Positions 34,034 to 42,577 of a stretch of 64,000 nucleotides of DNA are shown here, one piece after another. Positions within the stretch are counted from its first letter, which is position 1, and every line of letters begins with the position of its first letter. A program made the position numbers and the translations under genes. Source of the DNA: Lachnospiraceae bacterium (GTDB lineage: Bacteria > Bacillota > Clostridia > Lachnospirales > Lachnospiraceae); the NCBI GenBank assembly GCA_022510725.1, contig JAFLSW010000001.1:294150-358149 (forward strand), read 5' to 3'. The notes beneath the pieces were generated by a model, which saw only the letters and a list, made by a program, of their open reading frames with translations, did not search any database and was not told the origin of the DNA.

Positions 34034-34327
34034 TTATAAAAACATAAACTCCAAAGACGATTGAGATAAAAAGTAGATGACCGCCAACTGAACAGCCAGG
34101 ATCAAAGGCATGCCATACAGGAAATACCAATGCCTGGTCTTATGGCGGAAAAGAAACATGCCAAGGGTGGTGCCAATGCTTCCCCCAAATAACGCAACGG
34201 TAAAGAGAATGGCTTCCGGGATCCGGAAGGTTTTCTTTTTTGCTTTGTATTTGTCAATACCCATGACCAGAAAACCCAGTAAATTAATACCTGCTGCGTA
34301 AATGGTTACGGAAAGCATTGCATCCAT
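34034..34327 (-). CDS. DUF1294 membrane protein
   Basis: A 97-residue membrane protein with three or four helices and the DUF1294 signature: NLLGFLVMGIDKYKAKK, RIPEAILFTVALFGGSIGTTLGMFLFRHKT. Function is unknown. It starts 15 bases after the argG stop on the same strand, so it is probably co-transcribed with argG. Length is typical of the family. Confidence 0.9.
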   Translation of the reverse strand: MDAMLSVTIYAAGINLLGFLVMGIDKYKAKKKTFRIPEAILFTVALFGGSIGTTLGMFLFRHKTRHWYFLYGMPLILAVQLAVIYFLSQSSLEFMFL

Positions 34328-34342
34328 ATCATTTCCCTTTCT

Positions 34343-35560
34343 TTATTTTCCTTCGATTTCCTGTTTCTTCATACCACGAACCTTGCTTGCCAGACCAAAC
34401 AGATTGATAAAACCTTCTGCATCGTGATGATCGTACAGATCACCGGTGGTAAAGGAAGCAATGCTCTCATTGTATAAGGAGTAAGGGCTTGTGGTGCCAG
34501 CCTTGATGATATTGCCCTTGTAAAGCTTGAATTTCACTTCGCCGGTCACATACTGCTGGGTGGACTCAATAAATGCCTGTACAGCCTCTCTGATGGGAGT
34601 GAACCATTTTCCTTCGTATACGATCTGTGCAAACTGGTTGCCCATATTTAACTTCAAAGCAGTGGTCTCACGGTCTAAGATCAGCTCCTCAAGCTGCTGA
34701 TGTGCTTCGTAGAGGATAGTACCGCCGGGAGTCTCATAGACGCCTCTGGACTTCATGCCTACCACACGGTTTTCTACGATATCCACAATGCCGATGCCGT
34801 GCTTGCCGCCCAATCTGTTTAATTCCTTTATAATATCAGAAAGCTTCATTTTCTTGCCGTTTACGGATGTGGGAACGCCCTTTTCAAAGGTCATGGTCAC
34901 ATATTCCCCTTCATCCGGTGCTTTCTCGGGAGTGGTTCCCAGTACCAAAAGGTGATCGAAGTTAGGCTCGTTTCCGGGATCCTCCAATTCCAGACCCTCA
35001 TGGCTGATGTGCCACAGGTTGCGGTCACGGCTGTAAGAGCTGTCAGCGGAGAAGGGCAGGTCGATACCGTGTGCACGGCAGTACTCGATCTCTTCCTCGC
35101 GGGAATTCATAGTCCACTTGGGATCTCTCCAGGCTGCAATGATCCGAAGATCGGGAGCCAGTGCCTTGATGCCCAGCTCAAAACGGATCTGGTCATTTCC
35201 CTTTCCTGTTGCACCATGGCAGATAGCCGTTGCTCCTTCTTTTCTGGCAATTTCTACCAGGCGTTTTGCAATGGCAGGGCGAGCCATAGAGGTGCCCAAC
35301 AGATATTTGTTTTCGTATACGGCATGAGCCTGTACACAAGGCAGGATAAATTCCTCACAAAATACATCGGTCAGATCTTCGATATAGAGCTTTTCTGCGC
35401 CGGATGCCTTGGCTCTTTCTTCCAGGCCGTCTAATTCGTTTCCTTGTCCGCAGTCTGCACATACGCAGATCACATCATAATCGTAATTTTCCTTTAACCA
35501 AGGGATAATGGCGGTAGTATCCAGTCCGCCGGAATAAGCAAGAATTACTTTTTCTTTCAT
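34343..35560 (-). CDS. argG: Argininosuccinate synthase
   Basis: A 405-residue enzyme joining citrulline and aspartate with ATP to form argininosuccinate, the penultimate step of arginine synthesis. AYSGGLDTTAII is the PP-loop ATP site, and DIVENRVVGMKSRGVYETPGG is a highly conserved ArgG segment. Length is normal. GGAGG precedes the ATG on the minus strand. Its promoter (TTGCAA-17-TATAGT) faces away from that of argC, and the intergenic region holds ArgR-like boxes. No argH is adjacent. Confidence 0.97.
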   Translation of the reverse strand: MKEKVILAYSGGLDTTAIIPWLKENYDYDVICVCADCGQGNELDGLEERAKASGAEKLYIEDLTDVFCEEFILPCVQAHAVYENKYLLGTSMARPAIAKRLVEIARKEGATAICHGATGKGNDQIRFELGIKALAPDLRIIAAWRDPKWTMNSREEEIEYCRAHGIDLPFSADSSYSRDRNLWHISHEGLELEDPGNEPNFDHLLVLGTTPEKAPDEGEYVTMTFEKGVPTSVNGKKMKLSDIIKELNRLGGKHGIGIVDIVENRVVGMKSRGVYETPGGTILYEAHQQLEELILDRETTALKLNMGNQFAQIVYEGKWFTPIREAVQAFIESTQQYVTGEVKFKLYKGNIIKAGTTSPYSLYNESIASFTTGDLYDHHDAEGFINLFGLASKVRGMKKQEIEGK

Positions 35561-35603
35561 GGTAAAGCCTCCATTTTATGTATATTTTAGTGCATCTTCC
35601 AAT

Positions 35604-35632
35604 ACTATACATCATTCCGTTTGGGATTGCAA
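35604..35632 (-). promoter_or_regulatory. argG promoter
   Basis: On the minus strand TTGCAA is separated by 17 bases from TATAGT, about 40 bases before the argG start. Confidence 0.65.
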
Positions 35633-35640
35633 CACAAAAA

Positions 35641-35708
35641 TATTGCATATTATTATAAATATTCATAAAAATAGTGCATAAAATAAAAAATACTTGCATA
35701 ATATGCAA
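35641..35708. promoter_or_regulatory. ArgR-like boxes between argG and argC
   Basis: TTGCATAATATGCAA (35694-35708) is a perfect odd-centred palindrome overlapping the argC -35 box. Related AT-rich half-sites (TTGCATATTAT, AATATTCAT, GTGCATAA) lie to its left. The pattern resembles ARG boxes bound by the arginine repressor ArgR/AhrC, which would control both divergent arginine operons. Confidence 0.65.
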
Positions 35709-35722
35709 AATAGCATTATAAT
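35694..35722 (+). promoter_or_regulatory. argC promoter
   Basis: TTGCAT is separated by 17 bases from a perfect TATAAT. The -35 lies inside the palindromic ArgR-like box. The leader to argC is about 95 bases. Confidence 0.75.
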
Positions 35723-35823
35723 CTTCAAACATGAAGGGTCATAGGGGCATTTTGTAATAAACCTTGAATTTCCCTATGGTTTCAAGTATGATGTAGAGTG
35801 AGTGTTAGCTGAGGAGGAAAGAC

Positions 35824-36879
35824 ATGGTCAAAGTAGGAATCATCGGAGCCACAGGATATGCGGGAGGAGAGCTGGTAAGGCTGTTGTCCCGACACAGGGA
35901 GGCAAAGATCGTCTGGTACGGTTCAAAAAGCTATATCGATCAGAAATTTTCCGCTGTTTACGGCAATCTGTTTCGGATCGTGGATGCGTCATGTCTGGAT
36001 GACAACATGGAAGAGTTGTCAAAAGAGGCGGATGTGATCTTTACGGCAACGCCTCAGGGGCTGTGCGCTTCCTTAATAAATGAAGAGATCTTAAAGAGAA
36101 CCAAGATCATAGATTTGAGCGCGGATTTCCGCATTAAGGATGTGTCTGTATATGAGAAGTGGTATGGGATCAAGCATGCATCCCCTTCTTACATAGAAGA
36201 AGCGGTATACGGTCTTTGTGAGATCAACAGGGAAGCGGTGAAACAGGCAAGGCTTGTTGCCAATCCCGGCTGTTATACCACCTGTTCCATTTTGACTGCT
36301 TATCCTTTGATAAAGGAAGGCCTGATCGATTCTCACAGCCTGATCGTAGATGCCAAGTCCGGTACTTCCGGTGCGGGCAGAGGAGCAAAGGTGCCTAATC
36401 TTTTCTGTGAAGTCAATGAGAATATCAAGGCCTACGGCATTGCATCCCACCGCCATACGCCGGAGATCGAGGAACAGTTAGGCTATGCGGCAGGAGAGGA
36501 GCTGACTATCAGCTTTACCCCTCACTTAGTTCCCATGAATAGGGGAATTCTTGCTACGGAATATGCCCTGTTAAAGAAAAAAGCAGACGGCAGCCTGCCT
36601 ACCTATGAAGACCTGCGGGCGGCCTATGATAAATATTACGGAAAAGAAAAATTCATCCGCATCCTGGAGAAAGGGGTTTATCCCGAGACCAAATGGGTGG
36701 AAGGCAGTAACTATGTGGACATCGGTTTCTGCATCGATGAGCGCACAGGCAGAGCGATCCTGTTGGGAGCCATTGATAACCTGGTAAAGGGCGCGGCAGG
36801 ACAGGCAGTCCAAAACATGAATCTGATGTTTGGCTTCCCGGAAGAGGAAGGGCTGGATCTGATTCCCATGTTCCCTTAA
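35824..36879 (+). CDS. argC: N-acetyl-gamma-glutamyl-phosphate reductase
   Basis: A 351-residue NADPH-dependent reductase, the third step of arginine biosynthesis. GIIGATGYAGGELVRLL is the nucleotide-binding loop and NPGCYTT contains the catalytic Cys. SGTSGAGR and HRHTPEIEEQL are further family segments. GAGGAGG lies five to six bases before the ATG. It heads the operon argC-DUF6472-GNAT-argB-argD. Confidence 0.97.
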   Translation: MVKVGIIGATGYAGGELVRLLSRHREAKIVWYGSKSYIDQKFSAVYGNLFRIVDASCLDDNMEELSKEADVIFTATPQGLCASLINEEILKRTKIIDLSADFRIKDVSVYEKWYGIKHASPSYIEEAVYGLCEINREAVKQARLVANPGCYTTCSILTAYPLIKEGLIDSHSLIVDAKSGTSGAGRGAKVPNLFCEVNENIKAYGIASHRHTPEIEEQLGYAAGEELTISFTPHLVPMNRGILATEYALLKKKADGSLPTYEDLRAAYDKYYGKEKFIRILEKGVYPETKWVEGSNYVDIGFCIDERTGRAILLGAIDNLVKGAAGQAVQNMNLMFGFPEEEGLDLIPMFP

Positions 36880-36938
36880 AGCATGATCGGAGCATAAAAC
36901 CCTGAAAGCCCGGGGAAGGATAAGGAGCATAGAAAAAG

Positions 36939-37115
36939 ATGGCCGATATATGTGACACATGTGTCAATTATATTTATGACGAGTATGACGAGTGCTATTT
37001 TTGCGACTGCGATCTGGATGAGGATGAGATGAGCCGCTTTTTAAGAGGCGGTTTTACTTCCTGTCCTTATTACCAGTTGGATGATGAGTACGGGATCGTG
37101 CGGCATCAGATGTAG
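36939..37115 (+). CDS. DUF6472-like small Cys-rich protein (below ORF-track cutoff)
   Basis: A 58-residue acidic protein, MADICDTCVNYIYDEYDECYF... ending VRHQM, with a CDTC pair, a CYFCDC cluster and a CPYY motif, suggesting a small metal-binding fold. It matches my recollection of DUF6472, a short family found in Lachnospiraceae. AAGGAG lies 11 bases before the ATG. It sits between argC and the GNAT gene with gaps of about 60 and 25 bases, so it belongs to the arginine operon. Function unknown. Confidence 0.8.
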   Translation: MADICDTCVNYIYDEYDECYFCDCDLDEDEMSRFLRGGFTSCPYYQLDDEYGIVRHQM

Positions 37116-37139
37116 TAGATGCACATAAGGAGAAAGACA

Positions 37140-37583
37140 ATGATTCGTGCAATGAAGATGGAGGATTACGATAAGGTATACGAACTTTGGTGCAGTATAA
37201 AGGGCTTTGCCCTCCGCAGCATAGACGATTCGAAAGAAGGAGTGGAGCGTTTCCTACAAAGGAACCCCGGCATCAGCGTGGTGGCGGAAGAGGACGGTAA
37301 GATCGTGGGAGCCATTCTCTGCGGCCATGACGGCAGAAGAGGCTGCTTGTATCATGTGTGTGTTGCCCCGGAATACCGCTTAAAAGGCATCGGCAAGGCC
37401 ATGGTAGTCTTTGCCATGGAGGCGTTAAAAAAAGAAAAGATCAATAAAGTATCCCTCATTGCCTTTACGGCAAATGACATTGGCAATGCCTTTTGGAAAC
37501 AGATCGGCTGGACAAAGCGGGAAGATCTGAATTATTATGATTTTGTTTTAAATCAGGAAAATATAGAAGCCTTTAACAGTTGA
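37140..37583 (+). CDS. GNAT family N-acetyltransferase
   Basis: A 147-residue single-domain GNAT protein. VCVAPEYRLKGIGKAMV is the acetyl-CoA-binding motif A (R-x-x-G-x-G), and FWKQIGWTKREDLNYYDF is the C-terminal motif B region. The track start 37119 precedes the ribosome site AAGGAG, so ATG 37140 is correct. It lies between argC and argB, where many relatives have argJ. It could be a short N-acetylglutamate synthase, which would supply the first intermediate; it could also be an unrelated YpeA-like acetyltransferase. The sequence does not decide. Confidence 0.88.
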   Translation: MIRAMKMEDYDKVYELWCSIKGFALRSIDDSKEGVERFLQRNPGISVVAEEDGKIVGAILCGHDGRRGCLYHVCVAPEYRLKGIGKAMVVFAMEALKKEKINKVSLIAFTANDIGNAFWKQIGWTKREDLNYYDFVLNQENIEAFNS

Positions 37584-37620
37584 GAGCTAAAAGCAGTAAA
37601 TACAGAAAAGAGGAGTTAGG

Positions 37621-38565
37621 ATGAAGCAGCGAGGATTAAGTCAGGTAGAGATGGAAGAAACCATGAAGAAAGCGGAGGTGCTGATCGAAGCCCTTCCCTA
37701 TATTCAGCGGTTTAACCGCAAGATCATTGTGGTAAAATACGGCGGCAGCGTTATGACCGACGAGGCCCTGCAAAAAAATGTGATCAAGGATGTGACCTTG
37801 TTAAAGCTGGTAGGTTTTAAGCCCATTATCGTACACGGCGGCGGCAAAGCCATCAGCAGCTGGGTAGGCAAAGTGGGAAAGGAACCCCAGTTTGTAAACG
37901 GCCTTCGTGTCACCGATGAGGAGACTATGGAAATTGCGGAAATGGTACTTGGCAGAGTGAATAAAAGCCTGGTGACCATGGTAGAAGAGTTGGGCGTAAA
38001 AGCCATCGGCATCAGCGGCAAGGACGGCGGCATGCTGAAAGTAGACAAGAAATATTCTGACGGACAGGATATCGGTTATGTAGGTAATATCAAAGAGGTG
38101 GATGCACAGATCCTGTATGATATGCTGGAAAATGATTTTCTTCCTATTGTGGCACCCATCGGATTGGATGATTCCTTCGATACCTACAATATCAATGCGG
38201 ATGATGCTGCCTGCGCCATTGCCAAGGCGGTAGGAGCCGACAAGCTGGTATTCTTAACGGATATTGAAGGCTTATACAAGGATATTAACGATAAGAACAG
38301 CTTTATATCCAGATTGACCACCACGGAAGCGGAGGAATTGATCGGAGAGGGTCTCATCGGCGGCGGCATGCTGCCTAAGTTAAATAACTGCACTTCCGCC
38401 ATCAGAAGCGGTGTGGGCAGAGTGCATATCTTAGATGGCAGAGTGCCTCACTGTCTGCTGTTGGAGATCTTTACCAAACACGGTATCGGAACTGCTATCA
38501 TATCCGATGACGACAATCTGGCAACAGGTGGAAAACGGGATCAGTTCTGCCAGGATGAGGACTGA
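37621..38565 (+). CDS. argB: Acetylglutamate kinase
   Basis: A 314-residue amino-acid-kinase family enzyme that phosphorylates N-acetylglutamate. [10 protein letters not shown] and [11 protein letters not shown] are the ATP and substrate loops, [30 protein letters not shown] and GGGMLPKL follow in order. GAGGAG precedes the ATG. It is slightly longer than average, with an N-terminal helix of the type associated with arginine-sensitive forms and a charged tail. It is followed by argD after about 60 bases. Confidence 0.96.
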   Translation: MKQRGLSQVEMEETMKKAEVLIEALPYIQRFNRKIIVVKYGGSVMTDEALQKNVIKDVTLLKLVGFKPIIVHGGGKAISSWVGKVGKEPQFVNGLRVTDEETMEIAEMVLGRVNKSLVTMVEELGVKAIGISGKDGGMLKVDKKYSDGQDIGYVGNIKEVDAQILYDMLENDFLPIVAPIGLDDSFDTYNINADDAACAIAKAVGADKLVFLTDIEGLYKDINDKNSFISRLTTTEAEELIGEGLIGGGMLPKLNNCTSAIRSGVGRVHILDGRVPHCLLLEIFTKHGIGTAIISDDDNLATGGKRDQFCQDED

Positions 38566-38626
38566 AATAAGGCAGGGAAACAGCCAAGATGAAGCAAGAA
38601 AGCAGTTTTGTTAGGGAGATAATATC

Positions 38627-39817
38627 ATGAGCGAAGAAATGAAATCCTGTATAGAAGAAGCAGAGAAAGCCCTCTTACATACCTATAACCGGTATCAACT
38701 GGTTTTGGAAAAAGGACAGGGTGTCAATCTCTATGATATGGATGGCAAAGAATATCTGGACTTTTGTTCCGGCATTGCGGTTTTTGCCTTGGGCTATGGC
38801 AACAAGGAGTACAACGATGCCTTAAAGGCACAGATCGATAAGCTGATCCATACATCCAATTATTTTTACAATCAGCCTGCCATAGAGGCTGCAAAGAAAT
38901 TAAAAGAGATTTCCGGCATGGACCGGGTGTTCTTTACCAATTCCGGTGCGGAAGCCATTGAAGGTGCCATTAAGGCGGCCAGAAAATATGCCTACAATAA
39001 GGACGGGAAGACGGATCATGAGATCATTGCCATGGAGCATTCCTTCCACGGCAGGACCATGGGTGCTTTGTCCGTTACGGGAAATCCCCATTACAGAGAA
39101 GCTTTCGAGCCTATGATCGGCAATATCAAATGGGCAAAGTTAAATGATTTAGAAAGCGTAAAGGCGCAGATCACGGATAAGACCTGTGCCATCATATTAG
39201 AGACCGTGCAGGGAGAAGGAGGCATTTATCCCGCTTCCAAAGAATTTTTAGAAGGGGTACGGGCGTTGTGTGATGAAAGAGATATGCTTCTGATCTTAGA
39301 TGAGATCCAGTGCGGCATGGGCAGGACCGGCTATTATTTTGCATGGCAGAAATACGGTATCAAGCCCGATATCCTGACGGCGGCAAAGGCCCTTGGCTGT
39401 GGCGTGCCCGTAGGTGCCTTCCTGCTGAATGAGAAAGCAGGCAGCAATTCCCTGGTGGCAGGAGACCACGGCACTACTTACGGCGGCAACCCCCTGGCAT
39501 GTGCTGCCATCTGCAAGGTACTGGAAATTTTTGAAAAAGATCACATATTGGAAAATGTGAGAACCGTATCCGCTTATCTGGAGGAAGAATTGGATAAGCT
39601 GGCAGCAGAACAGAAAAATATAAAAGACAGAAGGGGTGCAGGTCTGATGCAGGGACTGGAATTTGATGGTCCCGTGGCCGGCATCATTCAAAAGGCTATG
39701 GATAAAGGATTGATCCTGATCAATGCCGGTTCTAATATCCTCCGTTTCCTTCCGCCTCTTGTGATCAGCAAAGAACATGTAGATGCCATGATGAAAATTT
39801 TACGGGAATGCCTCTAA
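38627..39817 (+). CDS. argD: Acetylornithine aminotransferase
   Basis: A 396-residue class III PLP aminotransferase converting N-acetylglutamate semialdehyde to N-acetylornithine. NSGAEAIEGAIKAARKY binds the PLP phosphate, LILDEIQCGMGRTG holds the PLP-contacting Asp, and the Lys in TAAKALGCGVPVGAF is the Schiff-base residue. GGAG precedes the ATG at a moderate distance. It is the last clear gene of the arginine operon; argJ, argE and argF are not in the window. Confidence 0.96.
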   Translation: MSEEMKSCIEEAEKALLHTYNRYQLVLEKGQGVNLYDMDGKEYLDFCSGIAVFALGYGNKEYNDALKAQIDKLIHTSNYFYNQPAIEAAKKLKEISGMDRVFFTNSGAEAIEGAIKAARKYAYNKDGKTDHEIIAMEHSFHGRTMGALSVTGNPHYREAFEPMIGNIKWAKLNDLESVKAQITDKTCAIILETVQGEGGIYPASKEFLEGVRALCDERDMLLILDEIQCGMGRTGYYFAWQKYGIKPDILTAAKALGCGVPVGAFLLNEKAGSNSLVAGDHGTTYGGNPLACAAICKVLEIFEKDHILENVRTVSAYLEEELDKLAAEQKNIKDRRGAGLMQGLEFDGPVAGIIQKAMDKGLILINAGSNILRFLPPLVISKEHVDAMMKILRECL

Positions 39818-39884
39818 AAAAGAAATTCTCGTATAAAATACGGTAGAAACAGGAAAAATAGGAAAAAAACTAAAAGGAACCAAT

Positions 39885-41315
39885 ATGATAAAGAGAATTT
39901 ATGCGGTTTTGCTTATTATGCTTATGACCCTATGGGCTGCTTCCATGGGGACGGCGGAAGGCAGGGCAAGAGAAACGGACGGTTTATTTGACCGAAGAGA
40001 AAATATCGTGATCTGGTATACGGATGATGCTTTAAGTGACTATCTGGCGGCAGAAGCACTGCACTATTATGAGGAAAATAATGTGCGTGTGACTCCTGTG
40101 CTGGTATCCGGACTCCAGTATCTGGAGCAGATCCATGATGCACAGCTTATGGGCGAAGGGGCACCGGATCTGTACATTGTCAGCAACGATGTGTTGGAAA
40201 AAGCATATTTATCCGGCCTGGCAGCAGAGATTGAAGATCCTGAGGGCTTGGTAAACGAAAGCCATTTTTCAACTGTGGCTTTGGAGGCCGAAACATATCA
40301 GGGGAAACTGCTGGGTTATCCTCTGTATTTTGAAACTTCGGTTTTTCTTTATAATGAAACCTATTTAACGGCTATGGCGCAAAAGGCCATTGAGGCGGAG
40401 CGCAATGCTGCGGAAGGAGAAGCTGCCATGGAAATGGTAGAGGCAGCCCAGTCCGATGAGGAACTGGAAGCATTGGCAGCAAGTGCCGCCGCAGAAGGTG
40501 CCGGAGCGGCAATCACACCGGAAGAGATTGCAGCAAAGAAACGGGAACTGTTACCGACTACCATGGAGGGTATCCTGAATTTTGCAGCTGAATATGATGC
40601 GTCGGAAACGGGAGAAGCCGTATTTAAGTGGGATGTGTCGGATATCTTTTATAATTATTTCATCGTAGGGGACAGCATCAGCGTAGGTGGTCAAAACGGA
40701 GACGATCCTGCACAGATCGATATCTGCAATCCTTCTTCCATAGAATGCATGACCTTGTATCAGCAGTTGAATCAGTTCTTTTCCATTGATACCAAGGCAG
40801 TTACCTATGACTCTGTTTTGGCGGAATTTATGGAAGGAAAAATCGTGTTTACCGTTGCTACCACAGATGCCATTGAAAAACTGGAAAAGGCTAAACAGGA
40901 CGGAAGTTTTGTTTATGATTATGCCGTAGCGCCCATACCTGAGGTAAGTGATGTGCTGGCATCCAAAAGTTTGTCTGTGACCAATGGCGTGGTCATAAAC
41001 GGATTGAGCGAAAAGCAGGAATTGGCCAACTCTTTTGCCACCTATCTTTTAGAAAATCAGACGGTGGATTTTTATACTACCACGGGGAAGATTCCCTCCA
41101 GGCAGGACATCACTTATGAAAATCCGGCAGTTACGGCTGCGGTTACGGAATATGCCAATTCCGTTCCCATACCCAAGATGATGCAGACTGCTCATTTTTG
41201 GGCACAGCTTGAAATTGCCTTTACCAAGATATGGACCGGCTCCGATGTAACGGAAACGCTGACACAGCTGCAACAGGGCTTTTTACAGCAGCCTTTGGGA
41301 AATTCATTTGAATAA
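39885..41315 (+). CDS. Extracellular solute-binding protein, orphan
   Basis: A 476-residue exported protein with a classical signal peptide (residues 1 to about 26) but no lipobox Cys. The family 1 binding-protein fold is indicated by IVIWYTDDALSDYLAAEAL, GAPDLYIVSNDVLEKAYLSG and LLGYPLYFETSVFLYNETY. Residues about 165-225 are an unusual Ala/Glu-rich, helical insertion. No permease or ATPase gene is near, and it lies 67 bases after argD. Without a lipid anchor in a Gram-positive, it may be released or held by other means. The substrate is unknown. Confidence 0.85.
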   Translation: MIKRIYAVLLIMLMTLWAASMGTAEGRARETDGLFDRRENIVIWYTDDALSDYLAAEALHYYEENNVRVTPVLVSGLQYLEQIHDAQLMGEGAPDLYIVSNDVLEKAYLSGLAAEIEDPEGLVNESHFSTVALEAETYQGKLLGYPLYFETSVFLYNETYLTAMAQKAIEAERNAAEGEAAMEMVEAAQSDEELEALAASAAAEGAGAAITPEEIAAKKRELLPTTMEGILNFAAEYDASETGEAVFKWDVSDIFYNYFIVGDSISVGGQNGDDPAQIDICNPSSIECMTLYQQLNQFFSIDTKAVTYDSVLAEFMEGKIVFTVATTDAIEKLEKAKQDGSFVYDYAVAPIPEVSDVLASKSLSVTNGVVINGLSEKQELANSFATYLLENQTVDFYTTTGKIPSRQDITYENPAVTAAVTEYANSVPIPKMMQTAHFWAQLEIAFTKIWTGSDVTETLTQLQQGFLQQPLGNSFE

Positions 41316-41367
41316 GCATAGCCGGGCATGGGTACAATAATCCAAAGACGATTTGGAGGAATGATTC

Positions 41368-41799
41368 ATGCTCGGTTTTTTTATTGCAATTTTATCCGGT
41401 GCCCTGATGAGCATTCAGGGTGTATTTAATACGGAGGTAACCAAAAACTCTTCCCTTTGGAGTGCCAATGCCTTTGTACAGCTGACCGCCTTTTTGGTCT
41501 GCATGGGAGCCTGGCTGATCACGGACAGGAGCAGCTTTTCCAATGTGATCAAAATGGAACCCAAATTCATGCTTCTTGGCGGTGTCATAGGCGCTTTTAT
41601 TACCTATACGGTCATTGTCAGTATTGACAACTTAGGGCCGGCAAAGGCAGCGATGTTTATCGTCATTGCCCAGTTGATCGTTTCCTATGTCATTGAACTT
41701 TTGGGCATCTGGGGAATGGAAAAGCAGCCTTTGACCTTTAAAAAAGTGGCGGGAATGTTGGTGGCCATTGCAGGAATCGTACTCTTTAAGTGGGAATAA
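41368..41799 (+). CDS. DMT-type (DUF606/YdcZ) membrane transporter
   Basis: A 143-residue protein with five hydrophobic helices, starting FFIAILSGALMSIQGVFNTEV, typical of the DUF606/YdcZ half-size members of the drug/metabolite transporter superfamily, which usually work as dimers. TTTGGAGG precedes the ATG. It follows the orphan binding protein by about 50 bases. The transported compound is unknown. Confidence 0.88.
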   Translation: MLGFFIAILSGALMSIQGVFNTEVTKNSSLWSANAFVQLTAFLVCMGAWLITDRSSFSNVIKMEPKFMLLGGVIGAFITYTVIVSIDNLGPAKAAMFIVIAQLIVSYVIELLGIWGMEKQPLTFKKVAGMLVAIAGIVLFKWE

Positions 41800-41810
41800 C
41801 GAAAATCTTC

Positions 41811-41839
41811 TTGATAAGTCGGGTTTTTTGGAATACAAT
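41811..41839 (+). promoter_or_regulatory. comEA promoter
   Basis: TTGATA is separated by 17 bases from TACAAT, about 45 bases before the comEA start. GTCGGGTTTTTT overlaps the spacer. Confidence 0.7.
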
Positions 41840-41888
41840 ATAGCTACATCAGTATAGGTGGACCTTCTTTTGATTTAGGAGGTCTGGT

Positions 41889-42557
41889 ATGATCAAAAAG
41901 AATCATGTTGCAAGATACAAAAATCAAAACGGCGGCATCTTAAGCAGAATGCTTTTGGTGCTGCTGTTATTCGGCTTGTTTGGATGTGGCAGGCAGGAAA
42001 ACTTTCAGGTTGCTTTAGAGAGCGGGGCGTCTGACTCTTATTCCGCGTTAGATCAAGGCGACAATATGTCAAAGGAGACGGAAGAGCCCCAAAATGAGGA
42101 GGCTCAAAATGAGGACCAGGTCATATATGTCCATGTCTGCGGTGCTGTTAAGAAAGAGGGAGTATATTCCTGCAAAAAGGGCGACAGAGTGTTCCAGCTC
42201 ATTGAAGCCGCAGGAGGATTGGAAGAGGATGCCTGTCCGGAAGCGTTAAATCAGGCTCAGAAAGTAGAAGACGGCACCAGGATCTATGTCCCCACTGTAG
42301 AAGAATGGGAGCAGATGGGAAAGCAGGATCTGATGCAGAGCAAAGATCAGGCAGGGGATGGCCGTATCAATATCAATCTGGCAGATGAAAGCCAGCTGTG
42401 TACGCTGCCCGGCATCGGTGCCTCCAAGGCCCGGGCGATTCTTTCTTACAGGGAAGAGCATGGCTTCTTTAACAGTATAGAGGAGATTCAATCCGTTTCC
42501 GGTATCGGAAGCGGCATTTATGAAAAGATAAAGGATTCGATCAAAGTAGATGAATAA
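41889..42557 (+). CDS. comEA: ComEA-like DNA-binding competence lipoprotein
   Basis: A 222-residue protein with an N-terminal hydrophobic segment ending LFGLFGCG, which fits a lipobox or a simple anchor. Residues about 75-150 form an SLBB domain (IYVHVCGAVKKEGVY, LIEAAGGL) and residues 155-222 a double helix-hairpin-helix (INLADESQLCTLPGIGASKARAI, then IQSVSGIGSGIYEKIKD) that binds double-stranded DNA. ComEA delivers DNA to the ComEC channel. AGGAGG precedes the ATG. ComEC is present 3.2 kb downstream, separated by a two-component pair and a GerMN lipoprotein. Confidence 0.93.
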   Translation: MIKKNHVARYKNQNGGILSRMLLVLLLFGLFGCGRQENFQVALESGASDSYSALDQGDNMSKETEEPQNEEAQNEDQVIYVHVCGAVKKEGVYSCKKGDRVFQLIEAAGGLEEDACPEALNQAQKVEDGTRIYVPTVEEWEQMGKQDLMQSKDQAGDGRININLADESQLCTLPGIGASKARAILSYREEHGFFNSIEEIQSVSGIGSGIYEKIKDSIKVDE

Positions 42558-42577
42558 AATTTTGGATGGAGAGAAAG

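Noticed and set aside
33818-34064. Two plus-strand ORFs of 70-73 codons
   Set aside because: They lie in foldback repeat copy 3 and their peptides simply reflect the inverted repeats (also seen as a minus-strand ORF in copy 2); no ribosome site.
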